From Desulfitobacterium_A nosdiversum (GTDB lineage Bacteria; Bacillota; Desulfitobacteriia; Desulfitobacteriales; Desulfitobacteriaceae): a stretch of 64,000 nucleotides of DNA. The translations under genes were made by a program, and so were the position numbers. The number at the start of each line of letters is the position of its first letter. Positions within the stretch are counted from its first letter, which is position 1. The DNA is taken from contig NZ_CP172056.1 in NCBI RefSeq assembly GCF_049860565.1, positions 4,092,001 through 4,156,000 of the forward strand, written 5' to 3'. Below the pieces are notes generated by a model, which was given only the letters and a program-made list of their open reading frames with translations, made no database searches and was not told the origin of the DNA. This document shows, piece after piece, positions 50,524-59,974 of the stretch.

Positions 50524-51498
50524 TTAACAATTCAAGCTGTTCTCGCAGCAGGGTCTGTTTATTCTCGTTAGAAGCTTAGATACGATCGCCGCAAGAGGTT
50601 GTTGAAAAAGAAGGGTTAATATTATCGGCAAGGCGACTGCAGCAGGAAAATACGTAATGGCAATAACTGAGCCGAAACTGGTATTGCGCATGCCCACGTT
50701 AAAGATCATTGCCGTTATCGTTTCTTTACTCCTTATCTTTACGACATAGCTCCCTAAAAATCCAATCAAATAATTGACAAAAATCAAGCTTAAAACGATA
50801 AACATCATTTCCAGCGCTGACTGATTCCATTGGATTTGCCGAAGAACAATCGCTGAATTGATATAGATGACAAAAAAGTTGGCAATCTTAGAGGTTACTC
50901 CCCCTACCGAACTCGAAAATTCTTCAAGTCGCCCTTTAGTCATTTCATTGATTGCAATACCAAGAACGCTTGGAATCGTGACCATAAGGAGAAGCCTTAA
51001 AACCATACTCCCATAATTGATTGCAACACTCGTTCCAATCATGACTTTGAAAACAGCCGGGATTAAGATCGGAATCAGTAACGTATCCAAGGTGACCGTC
51101 ACCAGAGCAAGCGCAATATCTCCATTCGCAATTGTAGTCCAAATAATTGACGTCACTGCAATAGGAATGGTTGATCCAATAATGAGACCTACCCTCATGT
51201 CGAAATTGTCAGGATAAAGCCAAAGGCCCGCTCCCCACGCCGCTAAAGGTGCAACCCCATGAATCAAAAACAAACTCCATAAAGGAATAAGCGGCTTTGT
51301 TAAAATACGAACTACATCCTGTAATGTTGTCCGCAGGGCGCTTATAAAGGTCATATAAGCAAATAAGCCCGTGGCTAAGGCCCCCAGAAACGAAGAATTG
51401 TTCAGCGGAATGAAGAACCCCGCTACAATCCCTGACATGACCATGACAAACATTTTTTTATTTAACCATTGGTTGCTTTTCGTTAAAAAATCGTGCAT
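50524..51498 (-). CDS. bile acid:sodium symporter (BASS/SBF)-family transporter
   Basis: A 324-residue membrane protein with nine to ten helices and BASS features (ATGLFAYMTFISALRTTL, GLIIGSTIPIAVTSIIWTTIANGD, VGMRNTSFGSVIAITYF). It probably co-transports sodium with an organic anion. I chose ATG 51498, which follows GGAG by seven bases; a longer frame to 51642 overlaps the terminator of the malic enzyme gene and is A+T-rich non-coding in look. Given the malate genes upstream, a 2-oxoacid or pyruvate substrate is plausible. Confidence 0.85.
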   Translation of the reverse strand: MHDFLTKSNQWLNKKMFVMVMSGIVAGFFIPLNNSSFLGALATGLFAYMTFISALRTTLQDVVRILTKPLIPLWSLFLIHGVAPLAAWGAGLWLYPDNFDMRVGLIIGSTIPIAVTSIIWTTIANGDIALALVTVTLDTLLIPILIPAVFKVMIGTSVAINYGSMVLRLLLMVTIPSVLGIAINEMTKGRLEEFSSSVGGVTSKIANFFVIYINSAIVLRQIQWNQSALEMMFIVLSLIFVNYLIGFLGSYVVKIRSKETITAMIFNVGMRNTSFGSVIAITYFPAAVALPIILTLLFQQPLAAIVSKLLTRINRPCCENSLNC

Positions 51499-51586
51499 TT
51501 GATTTACTCCATTGCTTTTCACTAACATTTTTTTAAGATAATATAGTTTACACCTTCTTTGTGAAAATGAGAAGCTAAAATAAAGA

Positions 51587-51629
51587 ACCGGGGTTGCTTG
51601 AACTGCACCCCAGTTCAAATAACCCCGGT
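51587..51629 (-). terminator. terminator of the malic enzyme gene
   Basis: ACCGGGGTT (51587-51595) pairs with AACCCCGGT (51621-51629); inside, TTGAACTG pairs with CAGTTCAA. TTCTTTATTTT follows on the minus strand. Confidence 0.85.
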
Positions 51630-51668
51630 CAAATTCTGTCAAAATGTTCCTGGTTAAAAGTTAAGCAT

Positions 51669-52901
51669 TTATTGATTTGCCTCATAAAACTTACGTAGAT
51701 TTTCCGCAACCTCTTGCGGATCTACCTTTTGTGTCGCTACTCCTGAATCCATTGCAGCTTGAGCCACAGCAGCTGCCACAGCTGGACCGACTCTTAAATC
51801 AAAGGCTTTTGGAAGAACATAGTCAGGATTTAATTCGTCCAGAGTAACAATATTGGCAATCGCATAGGCTGCTGCTACTTTCATTTCTTCTGTAATAGCC
51901 GTTGCTCCGCAGTCAATTGCTCCACGGAAAATTCCTGGAAAAGCTAAAACATTATTGACCTGGTTAGGATAGTCCGAACGTCCTGTACCTACAACAATCG
52001 CTCCGGCAGCTTTAGCATCTTCAGGCAGGATCTCCGGAACAGGATTGGCCTGAGCAAATACAATCGGATCTTTAGCCATGGATTGAACCATTTCAGAGGT
52101 TACAGCACCTGCAACCGACACGCCGACAAAGACATCTGCTCCTTTTAACGCATCGGCAAGGGGTCCCTTAAGAAGCCCGCGGTTCGTCCTCTTAGCAATC
52201 TCCTCTTTATACTTATTCATTCCCGTGGGACGTCCTTCATAAATCATTCCTTTGGTGTCACACATGATGACATTCTGAAGACCTGCACTCATCAGGATCT
52301 TCACAATCGCCATTCCTGCAGCGCCAGCCCCGTTGACGACAATCTTGACTTCGTTCAGCTTTTTATTCACGACTTTTAAGGCATTGATGAGTCCGGCCAT
52401 CGTGATAACCGCAGTTCCATGCTGATCGTCATGAAACACCGGGCCATCGTAGATTTCTTTTAATTTCTCTTCAATATAGAAGCACTCCGGCGCTTTAATA
52501 TCTTCCAAGTTAATTCCGCCAAAGGTGGGCTCAAGCAATTTTACGAGCTCAACGACCTTATCGCTGTCTTGTGTGTCGACACAAATCGGGAAAGCATCCA
52601 CAGCCCCAAAGGTCTTAAAGAGAATTCCCTTTCCTTCCATAACCGGCATAGCTGCCCGAGCTCCAATATTGCCTAAGCCAAGGACTGCCGAACCTGTTGA
52701 AACCACAGCCACAAGATTAGGGCGGTTGGTATAGCGATTTACCAAGCTTGAATTTTTCGCAATTTCTTTGCAGGGTTCAGCTACTCCCGGGGAATAAGCC
52801 AAACTTAAGTCTTCGCCGTTACGGACGGGAACTTTGCTGACGACAGCAATTTTCCCCTGATTATCTTCATGCAGTTTAAGTGCATCTTCACGTTGCGACA
52901 T
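51669..52901 (-). CDS. NAD(P)-dependent malic enzyme
   Basis: A 410-residue malic enzyme of the short bacterial type, converting malate to pyruvate and CO2. Seen are the catalytic Tyr region LSLAYSPGVAEPCKEI, the metal and Lys region GAVDAFPICVDTQD and FHDDQHGTAVITMAGL, and the dinucleotide motif VVNGAGAAGMAIVKIL. It lies 87 bp after the 2-hydroxycarboxylate symporter gene, so malate is probably taken up and decarboxylated in one pathway under the two-component system upstream. Confidence 0.95.
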   Translation of the reverse strand: MSQREDALKLHEDNQGKIAVVSKVPVRNGEDLSLAYSPGVAEPCKEIAKNSSLVNRYTNRPNLVAVVSTGSAVLGLGNIGARAAMPVMEGKGILFKTFGAVDAFPICVDTQDSDKVVELVKLLEPTFGGINLEDIKAPECFYIEEKLKEIYDGPVFHDDQHGTAVITMAGLINALKVVNKKLNEVKIVVNGAGAAGMAIVKILMSAGLQNVIMCDTKGMIYEGRPTGMNKYKEEIAKRTNRGLLKGPLADALKGADVFVGVSVAGAVTSEMVQSMAKDPIVFAQANPVPEILPEDAKAAGAIVVGTGRSDYPNQVNNVLAFPGIFRGAIDCGATAITEEMKVAAAYAIANIVTLDELNPDYVLPKAFDLRVGPAVAAAVAQAAMDSGVATQKVDPQEVAENLRKFYEANQ

Positions 52902-52988
52902 AATAGGATCCCCCCTCTTTTATATAGGCTCATTTAATCTAATTTAATCAATTTTAATTAATTTTATTAAAAAATTAAAGTAAATTAT

Positions 52989-54320
52989 TTAGTTACCAAA
53001 CATCCGCATTAAGATCGTGGCGATAACAATCATGGAAGCTCCGCCAATCCGGGTCGAAATTTGAGCAAATGGCATAAGCTCAATTCTGTCAGCCGAAGAA
53101 AGAATAGCAACGTCTCCTGTTCCGCCTAAACCGCTATGACAAGCGGTGACCAATGCCGATTCAATTGGATACATTTTTAAGAATTTACCGACGAAGAATC
53201 CGGAGGTAATCATAGCAAGAACTGTACTAATGACGATGACGATATACGCCGGGCTGATCAGCTTGACAACATCACTTAAAGGCGTATATAAGACCCCAAT
53301 TCCGACCATGAGCGGGAAGGTTAAATTGTTTGAAACAAATTTATACCAGTGAAAAGCACCTTGCTCCATTCTTGCAGGCATAATCTTCAGTGCTTTAACA
53401 ATAGCTGCCGCAAAGATCATAATAATAGCTCCGGGAATTGCGATGGCCATGTTGGCTAAGTTCCCAAAGATATAAAAGCTAACTGCTAACAAAAGTCCGG
53501 CTCCCATTAGGGGAAACTCGATGGGCTTATCAATGGTTGTATTTTCTTTGAGTAACTCTTCATCATTACCGCCTTTAACTAAAAGCCCGTTTCCTGTGAG
53601 ATGTTGCTTCTTTTCTCCTAACCGTTTTAAGAAACCGGCAGTAATAATTGCTACAACATTTCCAAGAACAGCAGCAGTTGTTAACGGTGCAATCATCGAT
53701 GCCTGGGGAGCATGGAGGATTTCCGAGTAAGCGATGGAAAGCGGAAGCACTCCTTCTCCAATCCCACCGCCGATAATCGGTACAACGATATAAAAGAAAG
53801 TATGTTTAAGACTGAACCCAAAGAGTGTTCCAACTAAAGACCCAACGACAATAGAAGCAATCGTTCCCACAATCAAGGGGACGAACATTTTTAAGAACCC
53901 TTGGATTAACACCTTCCGATTCATACCCAAAATACTGCCGACGACCAAGGACGAAATATAAAGATAGAGGAAGTTATCCGTTTTCATAATTGCGGTTATA
54001 GCTTTTAACTGATCCGGATTAAGCCAGTTAAGGAAGACCAGAATGGAGGGAACAAAAATAGCAAGAATTGCCGGACCGCCAATGTTCTTGATAATCGGGA
54101 TTCTCATTCCCATATCCCCAAGAAACATTCCCATGATCATAATGATGGCAAAGCCGCCGATCATATCTGCAGGAAGCTTACCATAAAAAGAAGCGGTAAA
54201 GATGACTGCAGCTAAGATCGCGTAGAGCGGGAGGGGTATGGCACCAATTTTGATGTTGCCAAAGGCCGACCAAAAACCTGACGTTTGCGGGGTATTGTTT
54301 ACGGTATCTACCGTAGCCAT
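52989..54320 (-). CDS. 2-hydroxycarboxylate (malate/citrate):Na+ symporter
   Basis: A 443-residue membrane protein of the CCS/2HCT family (CitS, MaeN, CimH). The two re-entrant GG loops are visible: PIIGGGIGEGVLPLS and HSGLGGTGDVAILS, along with the C-terminal RIELMPFAQISTRIGGA. It imports malate or citrate with sodium. The ATG at 54320 is embedded in a hairpin (54321-54359) that could hide the ribosome-binding site. The neighbouring malic enzyme argues for malate. Confidence 0.93.
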   Translation of the reverse strand: MATVDTVNNTPQTSGFWSAFGNIKIGAIPLPLYAILAAVIFTASFYGKLPADMIGGFAIIMIMGMFLGDMGMRIPIIKNIGGPAILAIFVPSILVFLNWLNPDQLKAITAIMKTDNFLYLYISSLVVGSILGMNRKVLIQGFLKMFVPLIVGTIASIVVGSLVGTLFGFSLKHTFFYIVVPIIGGGIGEGVLPLSIAYSEILHAPQASMIAPLTTAAVLGNVVAIITAGFLKRLGEKKQHLTGNGLLVKGGNDEELLKENTTIDKPIEFPLMGAGLLLAVSFYIFGNLANMAIAIPGAIIMIFAAAIVKALKIMPARMEQGAFHWYKFVSNNLTFPLMVGIGVLYTPLSDVVKLISPAYIVIVISTVLAMITSGFFVGKFLKMYPIESALVTACHSGLGGTGDVAILSSADRIELMPFAQISTRIGGASMIVIATILMRMFGN

Positions 54321-54359
54321 AATATAAGCACCTCCTAAAAATTTATCTGTGCTTATATT
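54321..54359 (-). promoter_or_regulatory. 11-bp inverted repeat enclosing the symporter ribosome-binding site
   Basis: AATATAAGCAC (54359-54349 on the minus strand) and GTGCTTATATT (54331-54321) are exact complements; the AGGAGG sits in the loop and stem base, directly before the ATG. In mRNA this stem could restrict translation; as DNA it could be an operator. Confidence 0.55.
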
Positions 54360-54440
54360 AAAATTTTTCTGAAATTTTTTATATATTATTTAATTTTGTA
54401 AATATTTTTGTAATTAAAGTAAGTGTTTCCCATTTTTTAC

Positions 54441-55148
54441 CTATAAATATCCATTGATGGCTTTAGCCTTTGAGGGAATAAAACGGTGTTTATAAACCGG
54501 CCGGCCGACAGCCCCATAAAGAACCTCCGTTTTCAACACTTCGATCTGGCTTAGAAAGCTGAGATACTTACGCATAGAAACCCGTGAAATCCCAACACGT
54601 TGAGCAATCTCATCAGTTGAAAACGTTTGATTGCCCATTTCCCGAATATTTTCCCAAACGAGTTTAAGCGTCTCTCGCGTAAGTCCCTTAGGCAGCTCCC
54701 CCGTTCTTCCCAAAGCTTCTTTATGAAAAATTTGTTTGTCTAAGTCAACTTGACTCAGCTTTTCTTGATCTTGCATTAATGCTGCCCGTTCACGATATGT
54801 TGTTAAGGCTTCTCGAAAACGGTCAAACTCGAAAGGTTTAATTAAGTAATCCACTGCTCCATATTGCAAGGCTTTCTTAATGCTGCTCCGATCCGCCGCA
54901 GCTGAAACAATGATGACATCTACCCCTTTTCCCATTTTACGAATCTGCGAAAGAAGCTCTAAGCCATTGAGTCCCGGCATGAAGATATCCAACAGAATTA
55001 AGTCAACTTCTTTCTTTTCTAACAGCTTCAGCCCTTCATCGACTGAACCTGCAATTCCTTGGAGCGTAAATCCTCCCACCTGTTCCAGGTAATGCTTATT
55101 GAATTCGGCGACCATGGGATCATCTTCAACAATTAATACTTTAATCAT
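54441..55148 (-). CDS. CitB/DcuR/MalR-type response regulator
   Basis: A 235-residue regulator with a receiver domain (VEDDPMVAEFN, Asp in LILLDIFMPG, Lys in YLIKPFEF) and a C-terminal winged HTH (FSTDEIAQRVGISRVSMRKYLSFL) of the CitB family, which controls uptake of di- and tricarboxylates. It overlaps the kinase gene by one base and is followed by the symporter. The expected target is the promoter upstream of the symporter. Confidence 0.93.
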   Translation of the reverse strand: MIKVLIVEDDPMVAEFNKHYLEQVGGFTLQGIAGSVDEGLKLLEKKEVDLILLDIFMPGLNGLELLSQIRKMGKGVDVIIVSAAADRSSIKKALQYGAVDYLIKPFEFDRFREALTTYRERAALMQDQEKLSQVDLDKQIFHKEALGRTGELPKGLTRETLKLVWENIREMGNQTFSTDEIAQRVGISRVSMRKYLSFLSQIEVLKTEVLYGAVGRPVYKHRFIPSKAKAINGYL

Positions 55149-56743
55149 TACTTCTCCTCCAGGGTTTCATAGGGTATATAAAGCCTGAACATCGTTCCTT
55201 GGCCCTCCTGAGAATATATTTCCATCTGTCCGTTTCTTTGTTCCAAGCTTTTTTTGACTAAGAAAAGTCCAAAGCCTCGGTTATTAGCCTTTGTCGAGTA
55301 TCCTTTAATAAACATTTGTTCTTTAATTTCTTCGGGAATACCCGTTCCATGATCCGAAACTTCTATTAATAGCTCACCTTCATCATAATCCAAGTTTAAT
55401 TTAACACGCTTATTTTCCGCATTCAATGCCGCTTCTAAGGCATTGTCAACGAGGTTTCCGATGATTGCCACTAAATCATGAACAATTTCCGGATCTGCCG
55501 GCTGAGGCAAATTGCATTCTTCAGCCAGCTCCAATTCGCAGCCCATTTCCCGGGCATAACTGAGTTTTCCCATAATAAATCCGGTAAGGACGGGATCCTT
55601 AATATTGCGGGCAATAGATCCAACTTCCACTTGATAGCGATTGGCGATCTGGCTGATATAGGTCGCGAGTTTTTCATAATTTTTTATATGAGCTAATCCT
55701 AAAATAACATGAAGTTTATTCATAAATTCATGGGTTTGAGCCCGCAAAGCTTCAGTATAGACTTTGATGCCGGTTAATTCCTCCGCCAGCAGCTTAATTT
55801 CAGTCTTATCCCGGAACGTAGAAATGATTCCGACAATTTTGTCGTTTACTTTGATCGGTACTGTGTTTGACAGCAAAGTAACTCCCCGAAGATTATATTC
55901 AAAATCCAACTCAGGCTTGCCTGTCGTCAATACAGCTCTCATTTCAGGAACATATTCTTCAATATTTATCCCGATTATATCCGTAACCCCAACTTGCTTA
56001 AACAAACGAAGTGCTTCAGCATTGGCAAGAGTCACTTTTCCTTCAGAATCAGCTGCAAGGATACCTTCACGGGTTGACTCAAGCATCGCATTGCGCTCTT
56101 GAAGCAATCTTGCAATTTCTGCCGGTTCTAACCCAAACATGATGTTTTTAATTTTTTTAGCAAGCAGCATAGCGCCGATAATTCCTATCAGGAGTCCAAA
56201 GCCCATTCCAAGATACGTCCTTGACCGGCTTTGGTCCACCGTTTCCTGTACTGTATCGAGAAGTATCCCGACGGCAACTGCGCCGACCTGCTTTCCGTTT
56301 GAATCAAAAACAGGTGTAAAAGCTCTTAAAGACATACCCAAAGTCCCTTGAGCCGTTGAAATATGTTCGTAGCCTTGAAGTACCGGTCCTTCATCTCCCC
56401 CAACAAAGTGTTTCCCCAATTCGCTGCTATCCGGGTGAGATTTACGAATTCCGTTCATATCAAAAACGACAATATAACGAACGTGTGTTAAGTTCGTAAT
56501 TTCATTGGCATAAGTCTGAATTTCTTTTTCATCTCTTTTTCCGCTCAGTCCTTCAATCACTACAGGTGAGTGGGCAACGATCCGTGAAATATTTACGGCA
56601 CGGTCTTCAATACCGGCTTCCGTAGTATTTGCTACTTCACGGCTGATGAGTATATCAGTCACCATCAATGATAAAGCAACCACTAAAAAAATCAGTAAGA
56701 GAATTGTTTTCTCCAGCGTAAGCCGCGGCTTTGGAAACTTCAT
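55148..56743 (-). CDS. CitA/DcuS/MalK-type sensor histidine kinase
   Basis: A 531-residue kinase: membrane helix (about 10-32), outer PAS/CitAP domain with the ligand region (VRYIVVFDMNGIRKSHPDSSELGKHFVGGDEGPVLQGYEHIS), second helix (about 175-195), a cytoplasmic PAS domain, the H-box LRAQTHEFMNKLHVILGLAHI and an HATPase with NLVDNALEA, DHGTGIPEE and NRGFGLFLV. It senses an outside C4- or C6-carboxylate, here likely malate. I chose ATG 56743, which follows CGGAGG. Confidence 0.93.
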   Translation of the reverse strand: MKFPKPRLTLEKTILLLIFLVVALSLMVTDILISREVANTTEAGIEDRAVNISRIVAHSPVVIEGLSGKRDEKEIQTYANEITNLTHVRYIVVFDMNGIRKSHPDSSELGKHFVGGDEGPVLQGYEHISTAQGTLGMSLRAFTPVFDSNGKQVGAVAVGILLDTVQETVDQSRSRTYLGMGFGLLIGIIGAMLLAKKIKNIMFGLEPAEIARLLQERNAMLESTREGILAADSEGKVTLANAEALRLFKQVGVTDIIGINIEEYVPEMRAVLTTGKPELDFEYNLRGVTLLSNTVPIKVNDKIVGIISTFRDKTEIKLLAEELTGIKVYTEALRAQTHEFMNKLHVILGLAHIKNYEKLATYISQIANRYQVEVGSIARNIKDPVLTGFIMGKLSYAREMGCELELAEECNLPQPADPEIVHDLVAIIGNLVDNALEAALNAENKRVKLNLDYDEGELLIEVSDHGTGIPEEIKEQMFIKGYSTKANNRGFGLFLVKKSLEQRNGQMEIYSQEGQGTMFRLYIPYETLEEK

Positions 56744-56810
56744 GGTATCCTCCGTTTTAAACAATTATCGCCTTATTATATCATACCTCAATTCCATTTT
56801 AATTTACGCA

Positions 56811-56856
56811 AAAAAGCCCTGGCAGCATGAATAATCCATTCCGCTGCCAGAGCTTT
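56811..56856 (-). terminator. terminator of the lipoprotein gene
   Basis: AAAGCCCTGGCAGC (56813-56826) pairs with GCTGCCAGAGCTTT (56843-56856) with one mismatch; six U follow on the minus strand, 16 bp after the lipoprotein stop. Confidence 0.88.
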
Positions 56857-56872
56857 AAACTGCTTTTCTCAT

Positions 56873-57439
56873 CTACTTTTGAGGAACTGAAACGGTTAGA
56901 ACAGCAACTGTTTTATCCCCGGCTTTAAGAGGAAGATAAACCTTAATATAACCACTGCTTTGGGTGCTGGACGTTTTACCGCTTTTCAGCACATCACCCA
57001 CGGTAGAGGGAGTTGGATATCCTTTGAGTACGCGCTCTGTCCCTTGTTTGACACTGCTTGAGATTCTTTCCTCACCGACAAAGATAGAAACTCCCATCGT
57101 GTCTGGGAAAACTTCATTAAGGCCGTCTACTATCTTATAATTTCCGTTTTCGGTATAGCTTCCTTTACTTAACGTTGTTCCATCGACTTTCCAATCCCCA
57201 GGGTAATTTTTACTGATATAATCATTGATCTTTTTCTCGATCTCTGCCTGGCTTGCCGCATCACCGGGCTGAGCGGATTCCGTCGGATGATCCGGTGGAA
57301 GAGCGGTCGATGACGAAGATGTTTGAGGAGGTACAGGAGATTGGCTTTTACTTGCCGTACTTGGTGCATTTGAGCAGCCCACTAAGGAAATGCTCATAGC
57401 TAAAATCGTCGTTACCATTATGACTTTCTTACGAAGCAT
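56873..57439 (-). CDS. putative lipoprotein, unknown
   Basis: A 188-residue protein with a lipobox (SLVGCS) and a Ser/Pro/Thr-rich linker (about residues 24-62), then a soluble domain beginning QAEIEKKINDYISKNYPGDW and ending in IKVYLPLKAGDKTVAVLTVSVPQK. It is anchored on the outer face of the membrane. I do not recognise the domain. ATG 57439 lies after GGGAGG; the longer frame to 57517 has no RBS. Confidence 0.75.
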   Translation of the reverse strand: MLRKKVIMVTTILAMSISLVGCSNAPSTASKSQSPVPPQTSSSSTALPPDHPTESAQPGDAASQAEIEKKINDYISKNYPGDWKVDGTTLSKGSYTENGNYKIVDGLNEVFPDTMGVSIFVGEERISSSVKQGTERVLKGYPTPSTVGDVLKSGKTSSTQSSGYIKVYLPLKAGDKTVAVLTVSVPQK

Positions 57440-57628
57440 TTTTTCCTCCCATAGATGATTCTGCCTAAATCTAAGCGAATCAGTTTTCATTTTTACGTTA
57501 GTGAACATTCGACACATTCCTAATTATTTCCTTCTTATCCTAAAATTCAATTTAAAGTTAATCTTTAACCTTCTTTTTATTTCTGCATATAGTATTATGC
57601 TAAACCTGAGAAAAAAGGAGGTTTTTCC

Positions 57629-58555
57629 ATGCTTTCCAACGAGGAATATATTCGCCTGTCTCTGGAACTCAACTTGTTTTTCATGCGGATTGCTAAAGAA
57701 CATTCTTTTTTTATGGAGACCGCTTTTGGGATTAACGATCAAGCCCTTGCCCAGCAAGCAGATGCATTGAGGTGTCAGTTTTCAGCCTTGCTCTCGGAAG
57801 CTATCTGCCTTGCCGATGGCTTAATCAGTCCAGAAGTTCTTGCCTCCGGTGAACTCGTGACAAAACTGACCTTAGACTCAGAGCGTGCTTCAGGCTATTA
57901 TTCAGGAATTGACCTGAATTCTGAACTCACGCAACAAGAATTATCCTTAGGAAGTTCACCTTCTCTTCCAAACCCTGTCATGCTTCAGCAAGTATTCGAA
58001 TTAAACCAACGGGCGATCGAAGCTACAACTGCACTAGCCGATTATAAATCAACACTCCTTCAAAATGTGTTAAGCTGCCGAACATTTACTTTTAATTATC
58101 CTCTGCTGATCGATCACATCCTGCGCGAAGCCCGTTTTTACCTAAAAATGCTTACAACACTTCAAAACCGCCAGATTGTCGATCTTAAACGCGATATCAT
58201 TGATCAAGAGGCTTTCTGGAATCGGATTATGGCCGAGCATGCCTATTTCATACGCGGCCTGCTTGATCCTACCGAGGAAGAGCTTTTTGAAACCGCTCAT
58301 CGGTATGGGAAAGAATTTGATAAACTGACGAAACAGGCTCAGACCATGACCGAACAGACCACCATATTGCCTAAACTCAGTCGCGAAGCCTATGAAGCCA
58401 CTGTCGGCTTAAGAAACTTTAAAACCGCTGGTACTGAAGGGCTGATCCAATGCAAGATTAAAATGATTGCTTTGCCCCTTCTAGCAGATCATGTTACGCG
58501 TGAAGCCAATCATTACCTTCGCATTCTTAATGCATTTACACGTCGTCTAAAATAG
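57629..58555 (+). CDS. DUF2935-domain protein (duplicated)
   Basis: A 308-residue helical protein made of two similar halves (about residues 5-150 and 180-305). Each begins with an FxMRIAxEHSFF or FWNRIMAEHAYFIRGLLDPTE pattern and contains LLxDHxxREAxxYLxxL near its end (LLIDHILREARFYLKML and LLADHVTREANHYLRIL). This matches the DUF2935 family, whose repeated His and Glu resemble ferritin- or hemerythrin-like metal sites. A metal-binding or redox role is possible. RBS AAGGAGG is well placed. Confidence 0.82.
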   Translation: MLSNEEYIRLSLELNLFFMRIAKEHSFFMETAFGINDQALAQQADALRCQFSALLSEAICLADGLISPEVLASGELVTKLTLDSERASGYYSGIDLNSELTQQELSLGSSPSLPNPVMLQQVFELNQRAIEATTALADYKSTLLQNVLSCRTFTFNYPLLIDHILREARFYLKMLTTLQNRQIVDLKRDIIDQEAFWNRIMAEHAYFIRGLLDPTEEELFETAHRYGKEFDKLTKQAQTMTEQTTILPKLSREAYEATVGLRNFKTAGTEGLIQCKIKMIALPLLADHVTREANHYLRILNAFTRRLK

Positions 58556-58592
58556 GAAGGAAAACTCATAAGCAACTCTAAAGCAAAAATAT

Positions 58593-58647
58593 CATAAGAA
58601 TAAAACTCCCGTTAATTCACAAAAATTAACCGGAGTTTTATTCTTAT
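58593..58647. terminator. bidirectional terminator
   Basis: Arms of 25 bp (58593-58617 and 58623-58647, one mismatch) with a five-base loop. It lies between the converging DUF2935 and HxlR genes. Confidence 0.9.
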
Positions 58648-58658
58648 GCTTTTTCCGC

Positions 58659-58988
58659 CTATTTAGCAATATGTTTCTCCCCCCATTGAGACATAAGTTT
58701 AAGTATCGGTACTAATGTTTTCCCTTCCTCTGTCAACGAATATTCAACCTTAGGAGGAATTTCATTATACTGTTCCCTGTGAATTAAGTTGCTGCTTTCT
58801 AATTCTTTTAACTCTTTGCTTAATGTTTTGTGCGCAATAGGTTTTAATGTTTCTTTTAACTTGTTATATCTAATTACTTCAGCTTCATATAATCTCCATA
58901 ATATTATCCATTTCCACTTTCCTTCAAGAGTAGATATTGTATAGTACAATGGACAACTTCCGTACTTATACTCAAAATCTTCCAACAT
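58659..58988 (-). CDS. HxlR-family transcriptional regulator
   Basis: A 109-residue winged-helix protein with the HxlR pattern: CPLYYTISTLEGKWKWIILWRLYEAEVIRYNKLKETL and ALHKTLSKELKELE-type recognition helix, then the wing VEYSLTEEGKTLVPIL. The N-terminal Cys12 is the redox-sensing cysteine in several relatives. It is divergent from the flavoprotein gene, which it probably represses. Confidence 0.9.
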   Translation of the reverse strand: MLEDFEYKYGSCPLYYTISTLEGKWKWIILWRLYEAEVIRYNKLKETLKPIAHKTLSKELKELESSNLIHREQYNEIPPKVEYSLTEEGKTLVPILKLMSQWGEKHIAK

Positions 58989-59113
58989 AATGCTCCTTTG
59001 CTCACCTTTTGGTTAGTATATAACAAACATGTTCATACTCACCTATTTTCTTATAAACATATATAATTCATTGCATAAAGTCAATTTATTTTTTAGCGAT
59101 GGAAGTATAAGTA

Positions 59114-59767
59114 ATGAAGGTAATAGCGATTAACGGTAGCCCTAGAAAAAACAATAATACTGCCACTCTTCTGAATAAAGCACTTGAAGGAGCTGCTTCA
59201 AAAGGTGCTGAAACAGAACTTATCCATTTGTATGACCTAAACTATAAAGGTTGTATAAGCTGTTTTGCTTGTAAAACAAAAAACGGTAAAAGTTATGGTA
59301 AGTGTGCTTTACAGGATGATTTAACGCCTATCCTTGAAAAGGCTTCAAATGCTGATGCTATTATACTTGGTTCTCCAATATATTTTAAAACAATTACAGG
59401 AGCTATGAAGTCTTTTTTAGAAAGGTTAATGTTTCCATATTCAATGTATGCTCCTGGTTATCCAAGTATTTTTGGAAGAAAAATCCCAACTGGGGCCATT
59501 TACTCCATGAATGTAACGAATGAACAAATGACAGATTTAGGATATAAACAAGGTCTTAAATTCGTTGAAGAATATATGACGAGAATTTTTGGATCCTTTG
59601 AATTATTAATGGTCAACGACACATATCAGTTTAACGATTATTCAAAATATGTTGTTACAGTATTTGATGAAAAGAAAAAGGCAAAAGTTAGAAAAGACCA
59701 ATTTCCTAAAGACTGTCAAGCTGCCTTCGATATGGGGGTAAAATTTGTTCAACAGGCAAGCCTATAA
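59114..59767 (+). CDS. NADPH-dependent FMN reductase/iron-sulfur flavoprotein
   Basis: A 217-residue flavodoxin-fold protein with the FMN motif AINGSPRKNNNTATLL, a Cys motif CISCFACKTKNGKSYGKC near residues 48-65, and ILGSPIYFKTITGAMKSFLERL. It probably reduces quinones or other acceptors with FMN; the three or four cysteines could bind an Fe-S cluster as in archaeal Isf. Divergent from HxlR, which likely controls it. No good RBS is seen at ATG 59114 (GGAAG nearby). Confidence 0.88.
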   Translation: MKVIAINGSPRKNNNTATLLNKALEGAASKGAETELIHLYDLNYKGCISCFACKTKNGKSYGKCALQDDLTPILEKASNADAIILGSPIYFKTITGAMKSFLERLMFPYSMYAPGYPSIFGRKIPTGAIYSMNVTNEQMTDLGYKQGLKFVEEYMTRIFGSFELLMVNDTYQFNDYSKYVVTVFDEKKKAKVRKDQFPKDCQAAFDMGVKFVQQASL

Positions 59768-59792
59768 AATCATATTCCTTTTATAAGCCGCC

Positions 59793-59830
59793 AAGAGGTG
59801 TAAGGAAACTTCGGTTTCGATACACCTCTT
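59793..59830 (+). terminator. terminator of the flavoprotein gene
   Basis: AAGAGGTGTA (59793-59802) pairs with TACACCTCTT (59821-59830); inside, GGAAAC and GTTTCG form a second stem with a UUCG-type loop. Confidence 0.85.
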
Positions 59831-59974
59831 AATTTATTTGCTTTAAATATAATACTCGATTTAGCTGCTTATATCATCTTACTTTCGATTTAGGTCATTT
59901 CACTATTCCATTATTAAAAAACTTCATCGACTATGATAGAATTTCCATAAGTCTTTCAGAAAAAGGAGAATAGG

